64,000 nt of DNA from Geodermatophilus sp. DSM 45219 (GCF_900104025.1 NZ_FNIQ01000004.1:310001-374000), one strand, 5' to 3'; counted from the stretch's first letter, positions 27,078 through 36,483 are shown. Numbers and translations are program-made. Notes: a model not told the origin generated them from the letters alone.

Positions 27078-28960
27078 TGGCCGGGCGAGGGCGCATCCGG
27101 GCCGCCGACATCGCGCTGGTCCGCGAGCGGTCGAAGATCGACGAGATCGTCGGCGACCACCTGCAGCTCAAGCGGGCGGGCGGCGGCAGCCTGAAGGGGC
27201 TCTGCCCGTTCCACGACGAGAAGTCGCCGTCCTTCCACGTCACCCCGTCGAGGAACCTCTTCCACTGCTTCGGTTGCGGAGTGGGTGGAGACGTCATCTC
27301 CTTCATCCAGCAGATCGACCACCTCTCCTTCACCGAGGCCGTCGAGCTGCTGGCCGGGCGGGCCAACGTCGAGCTGCACTACGAGGACGACGGCGGCCGC
27401 CCGACGGGGGCGCCGTCCCGGGAGCAGGCCGGGCAGCGGGCCCGGTTGGTGGCGGCCAACACCGCGGCCGCGGCCTTCTACGCCGAGCAGCTGGGCACAC
27501 CCGACGCCGCGCCGGCCCGGCAGTTCCTGGCCGACCGCGGCTTCGACCGGCAGGTGGCGCTCGACTTCGGCTGCGGTTTCGCCCCCGGTGGCTGGGACGG
27601 GCTGACCCGGCACCTGCGCGCCATGGGGTTCACCCAGCAGGAGCTGGTCACCGGCGGGCTGGCCAAGGAGTCCAGCCGCGGCACGCTGATCGACCGCTTC
27701 CACCGCCGGCTGGTCTGGCCGATCCGCGACATCACCGGCGACGTCATCGGCTTCGGCGCCCGCAAGCTGTTGGACGACGACCCGGGCCCCAAGTACCTCA
27801 ACACCCCCGAGACGCCGCTCTACAAGAAGAGCACCGTGCTCTACGGCATCGACCGGGCCAAGCGCGACATCGCCCGCCGCCACCAGGCCGTCGTCGTCGA
27901 GGGCTACACCGACGTGATGGCCTGCCACCTGGCCGGGGTCACCACCGCCGTGGCCTCCTGCGGCACCGCGTTCGGCCCCGAGCACATCGGCGTGCTGCGC
28001 CGGCTGCTCATGGACCAGGACGAGTTCCGCGGCGAGGTCGTCTACACCTTCGACGGCGACGCCGCCGGGCAGGCCGCGGCGATGAAGACCTTCGCCGAGG
28101 ACCAGCGGTTCGTCGGGCAGACCTTCGTCGCCGTCGAGCCCGACGGCCGCGACCCCTGCGAGCTGCGGCAGGCGCACGGCGACGCCGCCGTCCGCGACCT
28201 GGTGGGCCGGCGGACGCCGCTGATCGCGTTCGTCCTCAAGACGACGCTGGCCGGCTACGACCTCGACACCGTCGAGGGCCGCGTGGCCGCGCTGGAGAAG
28301 ACCGCGCCGCTGGTCGCGCAGATCAAGGACCACGCGCTGCGCCCTGCCTATGCCCGCCAGCTGGCCGGGATGATCGGCAACACCGACGAGTCCGAGGTGC
28401 TCGATCGGGTCCGCCGGATCACCGGCGACACCGGTGGGCCACCGCAGCGCGGCCGGGCCCGGACGCCGCAGAAGAGCCCGGACGACGTCGCGGTCGAGGT
28501 GGAGCGCGAGGCGGTCAAGGCCGCACTGCAGAGCCCGGAGCTCGCCGGGCCGTCGTTCGACGCGATCCCGGCCGAGGCCTACACCGACCCCGACTACGCG
28601 GCGGTGGCCGCGGCCGTCGCCGCCGCCGGGGGAGCGGCCGCCGCGCGGGTCACCGGCGCGGAGTGGCTGGACGAGCTGGCCGCGCACTGCACCCGGGACA
28701 GCGCCACCGCGCTGCTCACCGCACTCGCCGTCGAGCCGATGCGCTCGGTGGGCGAGGCCGACTCGGTGTACGTCAACGCGGTGCTGGCCCGGCTGGAGGA
28801 GATGCACGTCAACCGGCTGGCCGTCGCGCTCAAGGGCCGGCTGCAGCGGATGAACCCGGTCGAGGCCGGCGACGAGTACATGAAGGCGTTCGGCCAACTC
28901 ATGGCGCTCGAGCAGCAGGCGATCTCGCTGCGCAAGCGGGCGATGGGCGGGCTCGGGTGA
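27077..28960 (+). CDS. dnaG: DNA primase DnaG
   Basis: Synthesises RNA primers at the replication fork; 627 aa. CHC2 zinc finger CPFHDEKSPSFHV...FHCFGCGVGGD, RNA-polymerase core with YLNTPETPLYKKSTVLYGID, TOPRIM motifs VVEGYTDVMA and YTFDGDAAGQAA, and a C-terminal helical helicase-binding region. TGATG overlap with the previous gene, GTGA overlap with the next. Confidence 0.97.
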   Translation: MAGRGRIRAADIALVRERSKIDEIVGDHLQLKRAGGGSLKGLCPFHDEKSPSFHVTPSRNLFHCFGCGVGGDVISFIQQIDHLSFTEAVELLAGRANVELHYEDDGGRPTGAPSREQAGQRARLVAANTAAAAFYAEQLGTPDAAPARQFLADRGFDRQVALDFGCGFAPGGWDGLTRHLRAMGFTQQELVTGGLAKESSRGTLIDRFHRRLVWPIRDITGDVIGFGARKLLDDDPGPKYLNTPETPLYKKSTVLYGIDRAKRDIARRHQAVVVEGYTDVMACHLAGVTTAVASCGTAFGPEHIGVLRRLLMDQDEFRGEVVYTFDGDAAGQAAAMKTFAEDQRFVGQTFVAVEPDGRDPCELRQAHGDAAVRDLVGRRTPLIAFVLKTTLAGYDLDTVEGRVAALEKTAPLVAQIKDHALRPAYARQLAGMIGNTDESEVLDRVRRITGDTGGPPQRGRARTPQKSPDDVAVEVEREAVKAALQSPELAGPSFDAIPAEAYTDPDYAAVAAAVAAAGGAAAARVTGAEWLDELAAHCTRDSATALLTALAVEPMRSVGEADSVYVNAVLARLEEMHVNRLAVALKGRLQRMNPVEAGDEYMKAFGQLMALEQQAISLRKRAMGGLG

Positions 28961-29538
28961 GGCTGCTCGAGCGGGTGCGCCAGCGGTTCGCCCGGCCGCC
29001 GGAGCCGGTGCGCGCGGTGGTGCAGGCCTCGGCCGACCCCGACGAGCGGGTGCTGGCCTGGGGTGCCCTGGTGCGCGAGGAGGGCTGGCTGGTCGCGACG
29101 TCCCGCGGGCTGCGCCGCGTGCCGGCCGGCCTGCCGCTGCCGGAGGCCGGTGGGGTCGGCGTCCTGCCGTGGCACGAGGTCGGCACGGCCCGGTGGACGG
29201 CGACCGGCGACGGCGGGGGCCGCTTCGAGGTGACCCCGCTGACCGAGGTCGAGCCCGGGGTGCAGGCGCGACTGCCGGTGGAGCGGTACGCCCTCAGCGA
29301 CGCGGGGGGCCTGCCGCCCGTCGTCCGCCGGCGGGTGGACCAGACGGTGGTCGCCAGCCGGCGCGCGCCGCTGCCCGGCGGGGGAGGGGTGCTGCTGGTG
29401 GCGCGGCGGCTGCCGGGTCAGGCCGCGCGGGAGTGGACCGTCGTGTTCGACGAGGACGCCGACCGCACCGATCCCGCCGCGCGGGAGTCCGCGCGGCAGA
29501 AGCTGGCCGAGGCGGTCGCAGCAGACCAGCCGGACTAG
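28957..29538 (+). CDS. Unknown protein downstream of dnaG (PH-like strands)
   Basis: 193 aa, GTG overlapping the dnaG stop. The pattern DERVLAWGALVREEGWLVAT...GLRRVPAGLPLPE...VLPWHEVGTARW resembles small actinobacterial proteins with a PH-like strand-rich domain that often follow dnaG. No catalytic motif and no membrane segment are visible. Probably co-expressed with primase; functional link unproven. Confidence 0.7.
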   Translation: MRLLERVRQRFARPPEPVRAVVQASADPDERVLAWGALVREEGWLVATSRGLRRVPAGLPLPEAGGVGVLPWHEVGTARWTATGDGGGRFEVTPLTEVEPGVQARLPVERYALSDAGGLPPVVRRRVDQTVVASRRAPLPGGGGVLLVARRLPGQAAREWTVVFDEDADRTDPAARESARQKLAEAVAADQPD

Positions 29539-29559
29539 CCGGCCGCGACCCGCCCGGGC

Positions 29560-29871
29560 TCAGAGCCCGCCGGTGGTGTCCGGCGGCGGCAGCGGGGTGT
29601 CCGAGGACGACGTGCCGGCGGCCGAGCGGGCGCGGGGGACCGGGCCGGACGTCGCCGTCCCGTTGCCGGAGCTGCCGAGGCCGACCCGGGCCTTGGCCGA
29701 GTTCAGCACGCCGTCGGCGCGGGCCTGCGCCATGCCGGCCAGGCCCTGCAGCTGCGGGTTGTCCTTGGCCTGCTCCCAGGCGCGCCTGATCTGCTCGTAG
29801 CGCTCCGTGCCGGCCTTGGCGCCGAGTACGTACCCGGCACCGAAGCCGACGAGGAAGGACAGCTTCGCCAC
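29560..29871 (-). CDS. YtxH-like small membrane-associated protein
   Basis: 103 aa. MAKLSFLVGFGAGYVLGAKA is the glycine-zipper helix characteristic of YtxH-like actinobacterial proteins, followed by GTERYEQIRRAWEQAKDNPQ (amphipathic) and a Ser/Pro/Gly-rich tail. ATG at 29871 behind CCAGGAGG. Convergent with the post-dnaG gene. Likely stress- or envelope-associated by family habit. Confidence 0.8.
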   Translation of the reverse strand: MAKLSFLVGFGAGYVLGAKAGTERYEQIRRAWEQAKDNPQLQGLAGMAQARADGVLNSAKARVGLGSSGNGTATSGPVPRARSAAGTSSSDTPLPPPDTTGGL

Positions 29872-30012
29872 GGGGAACCTCCTGGTGGAACGCTGGACGA
29901 TGGGTGATCACGGTAGCCGGGTGGGCACCGGACGCGCGACGTGAAGGGTCCTCCGCGGCCGCGCAGGGGGCGTGGGGTAGCCTCGTGCCTGCCGCGCGGG
30001 CCAGCCCGCCGA

Positions 30013-30085
30013 TCCCCCGTAGCTCAATTGGCAGAGCATGCGACTGTTAATCGCAGGGTTATTGGTTCGAGTCCAATCGGGGGAG
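30013..30085 (+). tRNA. tRNA-Asn (anticodon GTT)
   Basis: Complete cloverleaf. Acceptor TCCCCCG (30013-30019) pairs with CGGGGGA (30078-30084). D arm is GCTC...GAGC, anticodon loop CTGTTAA has GTT, and the T stem ATTGG/CCAAT encloses TTCGAGT. Discriminator G; CCA is not encoded. TAGCCT at 29978-29983 may be the -10. Followed at once by a strong terminator. Confidence 0.98.
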
Positions 30086-30091
30086 CAACAG

Positions 30092-30129
30092 AAGGCCCAT
30101 GACCAGCACATGTGCTGGTCATGGGCCTT
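30092..30129 (+). terminator. Rho-independent terminator of tRNA-Asn
   Basis: A perfect 38-base palindrome (centre between 30110 and 30111; stem begins AAGGCCCATGACCAGCACA) ends in TTT and begins seven bases after the tRNA. Confidence 0.9.
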
Positions 30130-30130
30130 T

Positions 30131-30794
30131 GTCGTCAGCGGGGAGGGGGCATATCCCCGGTGATCCCCGGCTTGGTCGCCGCTACGGCCCGATGACCAGT
30201 TTCCCTGACACGAAGCGGGCGCGGTCGGCGAAGCTGCAGCGAGGCGGTTCGTCGAGGCCCACATCTCGCTCAACCGTCAACACGACCCGGACGCGCTCCG
30301 CGCTGTCGATGCCTCTGGGCGTGGTTGGCGGGGATCCCGCCGTGATGTCCGCAGGCGGGGACCCCGTGGACATCGGCGTCCACCCCGACTGTCGAGAGTG
30401 CCCGCCGCTCGATCGACGGTAGGGCGAGCAGGTCGTAGAAGTCGCCGCGATCGGGTGGAGCTGCGCCTCGACCGGCGGCGGGCCGGCGCGGTCCTGCGAT
30501 CAGGTGGTCGACCGAGGCGCCGGTGAACCCAGCGCCGGTACTGAACAGCTCGGTGTAGGCGCCCTCAGGGTCTGTACATCGCCGCCTGCACGACCTGGCC
30601 CGTGTCGAGCACTCGACGCTGTCCTGACGGGGGACACGGAGGTCTGTCCTCGCACGTGGCAGCCAGTCGCCGTGAGCACCAGGCGGCGCCGTCCAGGCCG
30701 GTCACCGATGTCTGCCGGCGGTCCGTGGGCGTTGTGGTCGACGAAGGCGGTCATCGCGGGGATACGGCCGGATCTGTCTTCCGTCACGTGGAAG
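30131..30794. other. Low-coding region between tRNA-Asn and the vanillate-type cluster
   Basis: About 660 bases without a gene I can support. Codon-position bias is weak in all frames. On the minus strand two short stretches in different frames (GDFYDLLALPSIERRALS around 30420, and a 63-codon frame ending at 30182) look like pieces of a decayed gene, but I cannot name it. Confidence 0.5.
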
Positions 30795-30827
30795 GGGTGT
30801 ACACCCTGAGCGGTGACCTCGGTCACC
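30795..30827. promoter_or_regulatory. Two adjacent palindromes upstream of the MFS gene (candidate operators)
   Basis: GGGTGTACACCC (30795-30806) is a perfect palindrome. GGTGACC-TC-GGTCACC (30812-30827) is a perfect inverted repeat. They lie 55-87 bases before the ATG at 30882. The IclR-type regulator at the far end of this operon is the natural candidate to bind them; this is inference. Confidence 0.55.
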
Positions 30828-30881
30828 CTTCCCTCGGACGTCGCCGATCGTCGGCGAAGCCCCCTCACGGAGGAGCGAGGC

Positions 30882-32384
30882 ATGGCGTCAGGGAGTTTCG
30901 AGAGCGACACCGCCCGGGAGGAGCAGCTGCTCGACGCAGGCCGCGACGACAGGCCGGTCGCCCCCTACCAGGCCCTGTGGGCGGTGCTGTTGCTCGGCTG
31001 GGTGGTCAGCTACGCGGACCGGACGGTCACCGGCCCGGTCATCGCCTGGATGATCCAGAACGAGTCGGGGTTCATCGGGGACGCGTCCAACCCGGCGACG
31101 GTGGGTGGCCTGGTCGGCTCGATGTTCTTCCTGGGCTACATGCTCACCCAGTACCCGGGTGGGCGGCTCGGTGACCGGTTCGGTCACCGCGAGATGATCA
31201 TCGTCTCGCTGCTCGCGGCCGGCGTCCTGACGATCGTATCCGGCCTGGTGGCCGGGCTCGTGGCGTTCGTCGCGGCCCGCGTGCTGACCGGCCTGGGGGA
31301 GGGAGTGTTCTACTCCAACGACCGGACCCTGATCATCACGCACACCCCAGCGGCCAAGCGGACGCTCGGTCTGGGCGTCGTCATCGTCGGCCTCTCGGTG
31401 GGCCTGACGGTCGGGATCATCGCCACGCCGCTGCTGATCGCGTGGGGCGAGTCGCTGGGGATGGGCGACGGTGCCTGGCGACTGCCGTTCCTCGTGTTCG
31501 CCGCGTTCACGTTCGTGGTGGCGGCGGTGGCGTTCGTCTTCTTCCGGGGGAAGCTCGGCGGGGCGCTGCGGCTCGGGCCGCCGTTCCTGCGCCTGCTGCT
31601 GTTCTCCACGCCGACCTTCCTGGTCATCGTCGGCCTCTTCCTGCTGGCCGAGACGTTCCAGTGGCCGGAGTGGCTGACCGCGACCATCGCGTCGGTCATC
31701 GCGCTCGTGTACATCGCGATCATCGTGCGCAGCGTCAAGCAGTCCGGTCGCGGCGCGGCCCTGCTCAACCGGAACATGTGGCTGATCTACATCGCCTACA
31801 TCGCGATCCTGTGGAACCTGTGGTTCTTCAGCTTCTGGTCGGTGCAGATCGTTCGGGAGGCAGCGGAGAGCAGTCTGCTGGCCGCCGCGCTGACCGCCGC
31901 CTTCAATGCCGGTGCCGGGATCCTCGGCTTCCCCGTCGGCGGCTGGCTCGCCGACCGCGCCGTCCGCAGCGGCCGCGGCCGCAAGCCACTCGCACTGGTC
32001 TGCACCGCCGTCTACTCGGTGCTCGTGCTCCTCTTCGGCTGGAGCATCTCGGGCGGAGAGGGTGACCAGCTGCCCTCGCTGGCCCTCCTCGGGCTGCTGC
32101 TGTTCAGCTCCGGCGTGTTCTTCAACGCGCTGCAGCCGATCGTGCAGGGCATGACCGGCGACCTGGTGCCCGCCAGCGAGCGCGGCTCGGCCTTCGGCAT
32201 GCTCAACCTGGTCTCGGAGATCGGCGCCGTGCTCAGCCCGGTGGTCAGCGGCATCCTCCGCGACGCGACCGGGAGCTGGGCTCCCGGGGTCTACCTCGCC
32301 GCCGGGATCATGATCGTCTCCTTCTTCCTCTACGCGATGGTCCGGGAGGCACCGGCCCACCACGAGGACCCCATCCCCGCCTGA
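30882..32384 (+). CDS. MFS transporter (anion:cation symporter type)
   Basis: 500 aa with about 12 membrane helices; likely uptake of an aromatic acid, because it heads an operon for aromatic demethylation. VSYADRTVTGPVIAWM in helix 1 and GGRLGDRFGHREMIIVS in the helix 2-3 loop are MFS signatures of the ACS group; a second loop motif GGWLADRAVRSGRGRKPLAL follows helix 8. The ATG at 30882 has GGAGGAGCGAGG upstream; earlier in-frame starts run through the palindromic promoter region. 43 bases before the VanA-like gene. Confidence 0.88.
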   Translation: MASGSFESDTAREEQLLDAGRDDRPVAPYQALWAVLLLGWVVSYADRTVTGPVIAWMIQNESGFIGDASNPATVGGLVGSMFFLGYMLTQYPGGRLGDRFGHREMIIVSLLAAGVLTIVSGLVAGLVAFVAARVLTGLGEGVFYSNDRTLIITHTPAAKRTLGLGVVIVGLSVGLTVGIIATPLLIAWGESLGMGDGAWRLPFLVFAAFTFVVAAVAFVFFRGKLGGALRLGPPFLRLLLFSTPTFLVIVGLFLLAETFQWPEWLTATIASVIALVYIAIIVRSVKQSGRGAALLNRNMWLIYIAYIAILWNLWFFSFWSVQIVREAAESSLLAAALTAAFNAGAGILGFPVGGWLADRAVRSGRGRKPLALVCTAVYSVLVLLFGWSISGGEGDQLPSLALLGLLLFSSGVFFNALQPIVQGMTGDLVPASERGSAFGMLNLVSEIGAVLSPVVSGILRDATGSWAPGVYLAAGIMIVSFFLYAMVREAPAHHEDPIPA

Positions 32385-32427
32385 ACGTCTCCCCGACCCG
32401 TCCGAGACCTCCGAAGGAACTCCGAAC

Positions 32428-33702
32428 ATGACCGGTTCGACCTCGCCCGCCTCCATCGGCCGCCCGACCGGGCACGCCGGGTTCCGCTCGTTCCCGCTCA
32501 ACGCCTGGTACGCGGCGGCGTGGGACCACGAGGTGGGGCGCAACCTGCTGCCCAAGACGATCGCCAACCGGCCGGTCGTCCTCTACCGGACCACCGGCGG
32601 TCGTCCGGTCGCGCTGGCCGACGCCTGCTGGCACCGGCTGGCGCCCCTGTCGATGGGCAAGCTGCGCGGCGAGGACGAGATCATGTGCGGCTACCACGGC
32701 ATCTGCTACGACCCCGACGGCCGGGCCACGTTCATGCCGGCGCAGGAGACGATCAACCCCAGCGCCACGGTGCACTCCTTCCCGGTGGTGGAGCGGCACC
32801 GCTACGTGTGGATCTGGCCGGGCGACCCGGCGCTGGCCGACCCGGCGCTGGTGCCCGACCTGTACTGGAACGAGCACCCCGACTGGGCCGGCGACGGCAA
32901 GACCATCCGCGTCAACTGCAGCTACCAGCTGATCGTCGACAACCTCATGGACCTCACCCACGAGCAGTTCGTGCACGGGTCGAGCATCGGCCACGATGCA
33001 CTGTCGGAGTCGGAGTTCACCGTGACCCACACCGACCGGACGGTGGCGGTGACCAAGTGGATGCTGGGCATCGAGCCGCCGCCGTTCTGGAAGCGCAACC
33101 TGCAGGACCGCTTCCCCGACTACGACGAGCCGGTCGACCGCTGGCAGATCATCCACTACACCGCGCCGTCGACCATCGCGATCGACGTGGGCGTGGCCAA
33201 GGCCGGTACCGGTGCACCCGAGGGCGACCGCAGCCAGGGGGTCACCGGCACGGTGATCAACACGATGACGCCGGAGACCGACAACACCTGCCACTACCTG
33301 TGGGCCTTCGCCCGCGACTGGTGTCTGGACAAGCAGGTGATCACCACCCGGCTGCGCGAGGGCGTGTCCAACGTCTTCTTCGAGGACGAGCAGATGCTCG
33401 AGGCCCAGCAGCGGGGGATCGAGGCCAACCCGGACTACGACTTCTACAACCTCAACATCGACGCGGGCAGCATGTGGACCCGCCGCATCGTGCAACGCAT
33501 GATCGACGCCGAGCTCGGTTCGGACGTCGGTGCGGTGAGCGACGAGGCCGGGCACGCCGCCGCCGCGATGACCGAGGTCACCGGCGCGGCCAACGCCGAG
33601 CTGCCGGGCGACGGCGGAACCGGTCAGGCAGCGGAGGTGGCCGGCGGGGTGGCCCGGCACCGGGAGCAGCCCACGGCCGGCCTCATGGGCCGCGGACTGT
33701 AG
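32428..33702 (+). CDS. Rieske non-heme iron oxygenase (VanA-like O-demethylase subunit)
   Basis: Oxygenase component, 424 aa, expected to remove a methyl group from a methoxylated aromatic such as vanillate. The start LNAWYAAAWDHEVGRNLLP is VanA-like. Rieske cluster ligands are C67-x-H69 and C87-x2-H90 (CWHRLAPLSMG...CGYHGICY). The mononuclear iron site reads NLMDLTHEQFVH (D175, H178, H183). VanA is normally about 350 aa; here the last ~55 residues are an Ala/Gly-rich extension. Substrate assignment rests on similarity and on the VanB-like partner; relatives act on other aryl ethers or N-methyl groups. Confidence 0.88.
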   Translation: MTGSTSPASIGRPTGHAGFRSFPLNAWYAAAWDHEVGRNLLPKTIANRPVVLYRTTGGRPVALADACWHRLAPLSMGKLRGEDEIMCGYHGICYDPDGRATFMPAQETINPSATVHSFPVVERHRYVWIWPGDPALADPALVPDLYWNEHPDWAGDGKTIRVNCSYQLIVDNLMDLTHEQFVHGSSIGHDALSESEFTVTHTDRTVAVTKWMLGIEPPPFWKRNLQDRFPDYDEPVDRWQIIHYTAPSTIAIDVGVAKAGTGAPEGDRSQGVTGTVINTMTPETDNTCHYLWAFARDWCLDKQVITTRLREGVSNVFFEDEQMLEAQQRGIEANPDYDFYNLNIDAGSMWTRRIVQRMIDAELGSDVGAVSDEAGHAAAAMTEVTGAANAELPGDGGTGQAAEVAGGVARHREQPTAGLMGRGL

Positions 33703-33716
33703 CGGGAGCGGTCGAC

Positions 33717-34727
33717 ATGGCAGCCACGAGCGCCAAGCGGTGGCGGAGGGCGCGGGTGATCGACGTCCGCGAGGTAGCCCAGCACGTCCGGCGGATCGTC
33801 CTCGAGCCCGAGCGGCTCGAGGCGCCCGCGCCCCCCGGCAGCCACATCGACATCGGGGTCTACGTCAACGGTCGCGCCGACGTCCGCTCGTACTCCGTCG
33901 TGGGCATGAGCGGCTACGGCACCGAGCTGGTCCTCGGTGTGCAGCTGGCCCGGCAGAGCCGAGGTGGCTCGGCCTACATGCACAACCTGCGGCGGGGACA
34001 GGAGGTGTCGATCACCCAGCCGCTGCAGAACTTCCCGCTCAACTATGGCAAGCCCGGCTACGTCCTGGCCGCCGGAGGCATCGGCATCACCGCCATGGTG
34101 GCCATGGGCAAGGCGCTCAAGGCCCGCGGCGCGGACTACCGCTTCGTCTACGGCGCCCGGTCGCGGGACCTCATGGCATTCCTCGACGAGCTGGTCCCCG
34201 AGCACGGTGACTGCCTCGACCTGCGGGTCGACGACGAGGGGAGCTCCCTCGACGTCGCCGAGCTCGTCGCCGGCGTCCCCGTCGGTGGGGAGCTGTACGT
34301 CTGCGGGCCCACGCCGATGCTCGACGCGATCAGGTCGGCCTGGGCCCGGGCCGGACGGCGCCCGGCCGACCTGCGGTTCGAGACGTTCGGCAGCAGCGGC
34401 CGGTTCGCCCCCGAGGCGTTCACCGTGCGCATCCCGCGGCTGGGCCTGGAGACCCTCGTGCCGCACGACGTGTCGATGCTCGAGGCGCTGGAGGCGTGCG
34501 GTGCGGACATGATGTTCGACTGCCGCCGCGGCGAGTGCGGTCTGTGCGAGGTCAAGGTCCTCGACGTCGACGGCGTCATCGACCACCGCGACGTCTTCCT
34601 CAGCGACGACCAGCACCGGGCGGGCGACCGGCTGCAGTGCTGCGTCTCCCGCGTGGTCAGCGCCCGCACCGGGGGGCTGGCCGGCGGTGACGGGCGGCCG
34701 GCGGTCGTCTCCATCGACGTCCCGTGA
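33717..34727 (+). CDS. Ferredoxin reductase-oxygenase partner (VanB-like)
   Basis: Electron-transfer subunit for the preceding oxygenase, 336 aa. Phthalate-dioxygenase-reductase layout: FMN-binding barrel with DVRSYSVVGMSGYGTELVLG, NAD domain with VLAAGGIGITAMVAMGKAL and LYVCGPTPMLDAIRSAW, and a C-terminal plant-type 2Fe-2S domain with CRRGECGLC plus a later Cys in LQCCVSR. ATG at 33717; GTGA overlap with the regulator gene. Confidence 0.92.
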   Translation: MAATSAKRWRRARVIDVREVAQHVRRIVLEPERLEAPAPPGSHIDIGVYVNGRADVRSYSVVGMSGYGTELVLGVQLARQSRGGSAYMHNLRRGQEVSITQPLQNFPLNYGKPGYVLAAGGIGITAMVAMGKALKARGADYRFVYGARSRDLMAFLDELVPEHGDCLDLRVDDEGSSLDVAELVAGVPVGGELYVCGPTPMLDAIRSAWARAGRRPADLRFETFGSSGRFAPEAFTVRIPRLGLETLVPHDVSMLEALEACGADMMFDCRRGECGLCEVKVLDVDGVIDHRDVFLSDDQHRAGDRLQCCVSRVVSARTGGLAGGDGRPAVVSIDVP

Positions 34728-35497
34728 CCAGCGGCCTCCGTGCCGGACCGCTGCAGCCCCGGCGGACGGCGGGCGGCAAGCTGCTCGCCGTCCTCGACGC
34801 CTTCACGCGGGACCGGCCGGCGCTCACGCTGTCGGAGATCGCCCGGGCGGTCGGCGTGCCGCTGTCGACCGCCCACCGCCTGGTCGGAGAGCTGTGCGCG
34901 TGGGGCGGCGTCGAGCGCGACGAGGACGGCCGCTACCGCGTGGGCCTGCGGGTGTGGGAGCTGGGCGCCCTCGCGCCACGCGGGCTGGGGCTGCGCGAGG
35001 CGGCGCTGCCGTTCATGGAGGACCTCTACGAGGTCACCCACGAGAACGTGCAGCTGGCCGTGCGCGACGGCACCGAGCTGGTCTTCGTCGAGCGGATCGC
35101 CGGGCGGTCGGCCGTCGGCGTGCTCACCCGGGTCGGCGGGCGCTTCGCCCTGCCGCCGACCGGGGTGGGCCTGGTGCTGCTGGCCCATGCCCCGCTCGAG
35201 GTCCAGGAGGAGGTACTCGCCCGCCCCCCGGTGGGGTACACGCGGCACACGATCACCGACCCGGGACAGCTGCGCCGCGCCCTCGCCGAGGTCCGCCGCA
35301 GCGGGGTGGCGATCAGCGACCGACAGGTGACCGGCGATGCGGTGTCGGTCGCCGCGCCGGTCGAGGTCCGCGGCACTGTCGTCGCCGCGCTGTCCATCGT
35401 GGTCCGCGGCAATTCGGCGTCTGCCGTCCGCCCCTACATCCCCGGGGTCCGGGCCGCCGCCCGCGGCATCGGGCGCACATTGGCCTCGACTTCCTGA
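34724..35497 (+). CDS. IclR family transcriptional regulator
   Basis: 257 aa. N-terminal winged helix (LLAVLDAFTRDRPALTLSEI, GVPLSTAHRLVGELCAWGGV) and C-terminal effector domain (TELVFVERIAGRSAVGVLTR, SDRQVTGDAVSVAAPVEV). GTG overlaps the reductase stop. Being last in the operon, it probably senses the aromatic substrate or product and controls the palindromic promoter region before the MFS gene (inference). Confidence 0.9.
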   Translation: MTSGLRAGPLQPRRTAGGKLLAVLDAFTRDRPALTLSEIARAVGVPLSTAHRLVGELCAWGGVERDEDGRYRVGLRVWELGALAPRGLGLREAALPFMEDLYEVTHENVQLAVRDGTELVFVERIAGRSAVGVLTRVGGRFALPPTGVGLVLLAHAPLEVQEEVLARPPVGYTRHTITDPGQLRRALAEVRRSGVAISDRQVTGDAVSVAAPVEVRGTVVAALSIVVRGNSASAVRPYIPGVRAAARGIGRTLASTS

Positions 35498-36339
35498 CCG
35501 GCGCCCCCAGCAGCCGGGGCGGTCCCCGCCCGTCTCCCGAGCCGATCCCTGGTGGCCCGCGCCTGCTCCTCCCAACGCCCACCTCGACCACCACGTGGGT
35601 GCGTCCGGGATCGTCTGCCCTCGTCCGCCGGCTCTCACATCACGGCTGAGCTGCACAGACGGACTCGGGTGGACCACCGTGGACCCGCGGCCGACGACTG
35701 GGGGTCAGGAGGTCGCGTACGGGCACCGCGGTGGACCGCGGTGGACGATCCCGGACGAGAGACGATGGTGGTCGAGCACCACCCATCCGGCCTGGATTGC
35801 TGCCACCGGAGGCCGGACGGAGGGACACCCCCGCAGGATCCCCTGCCGAGCTGGCAGGCGTGCGGCCTCTTCGACACCGAGCACCTCGCCGAGCTCGGCG
35901 CCTTCCAGCTGGTTCCCGGTGCTCCGATCGACCGAGCGGGTTGGCCGACGTCATCGAGGACCGCGACGTCTGCAGCGCGCAGTGGCCCGGGGGAGTGTGC
36001 CCTCGGGCTGGTGGTCGAGCGCTGGGCGCCGAACCAGGTTCCTCCCGACCGTGGGCACGAGGCGCAGGTCATCGCGGACGGCTTCGGCCTGGGAGAGCGG
36101 CGGGGTCGAGTGGGGGGATCGCGGTGTTGCCATCAGCAACCTGGGCAGCGAGGAGGCCGTTCGTGACGCCGGGCCAGGCGACATCTCGTGACGATCCGGA
36201 CCTCCATCGAGGTCGACGGCGACGGGACGGCATGGCCCGAGAACTCATCGACCTGGTGGACGACGCCGTGAGCCGGCTGCCGAGCCAGGAGCCTGCGGCA
36301 GAAGGCCCCCACCGAGGGTCGGATCGGCGCGACGGCCGC
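35498..36339. other. Low-coding, degenerate region
   Basis: About 840 bases behind the IclR gene. All frames lack coherent domains or a good start site. Fragments such as FDTEHLAELGAFQLVPGAP (near 35870) look protein-like but are interrupted by frame changes. I interpret it as decayed accessory DNA. Confidence 0.5.
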
Positions 36340-36483
36340 TCAGGTCCTGGCCCTGCGAGGGTGCATCAGCCGCTCCATCTCTGTGGCGGCCCGCTGCTTC
36401 TCCTTGTGCTCGCTGCGCTTGACCTTGACGGCCTTGCCCGACTTCTTCGCGGAGTGGTTGTCGTGGGGCGACTTGTCGGCCAT
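36340..36483 (-). CDS. Small Lys-rich protein (47 aa)
   Basis: MADKSPHDNHSAKKSGKAVK then KVKRSEHKEKQRAATEMERL; very basic and without hydrophobic segments. Similar short MADKSP...KKSGKS proteins are widespread in actinobacteria and uncharacterised. The ATG at 36483 has a strong Shine-Dalgarno (GAGGAGAACTCCC) on the minus strand, which is the best evidence that it is real despite its size. It is the only well-supported gene in this degenerate stretch apart from the hydrolase. Confidence 0.75.
   Translation of the reverse strand: MADKSPHDNHSAKKSGKAVKVKRSEHKEKQRAATEMERLMHPRRART

Noticed and set aside
29908-30273. Minus-strand open frame over tRNA-Asn
   Set aside because: The peptide containing NSRMLCQLSYGG is the translated antisense of the tRNA and its terminator, a classic false gene.
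35552-36166. 204-codon plus-strand open frame behind the IclR gene
   Set aside because: No start site, no domain, composition of random high-GC DNA; treated as degenerate sequence.
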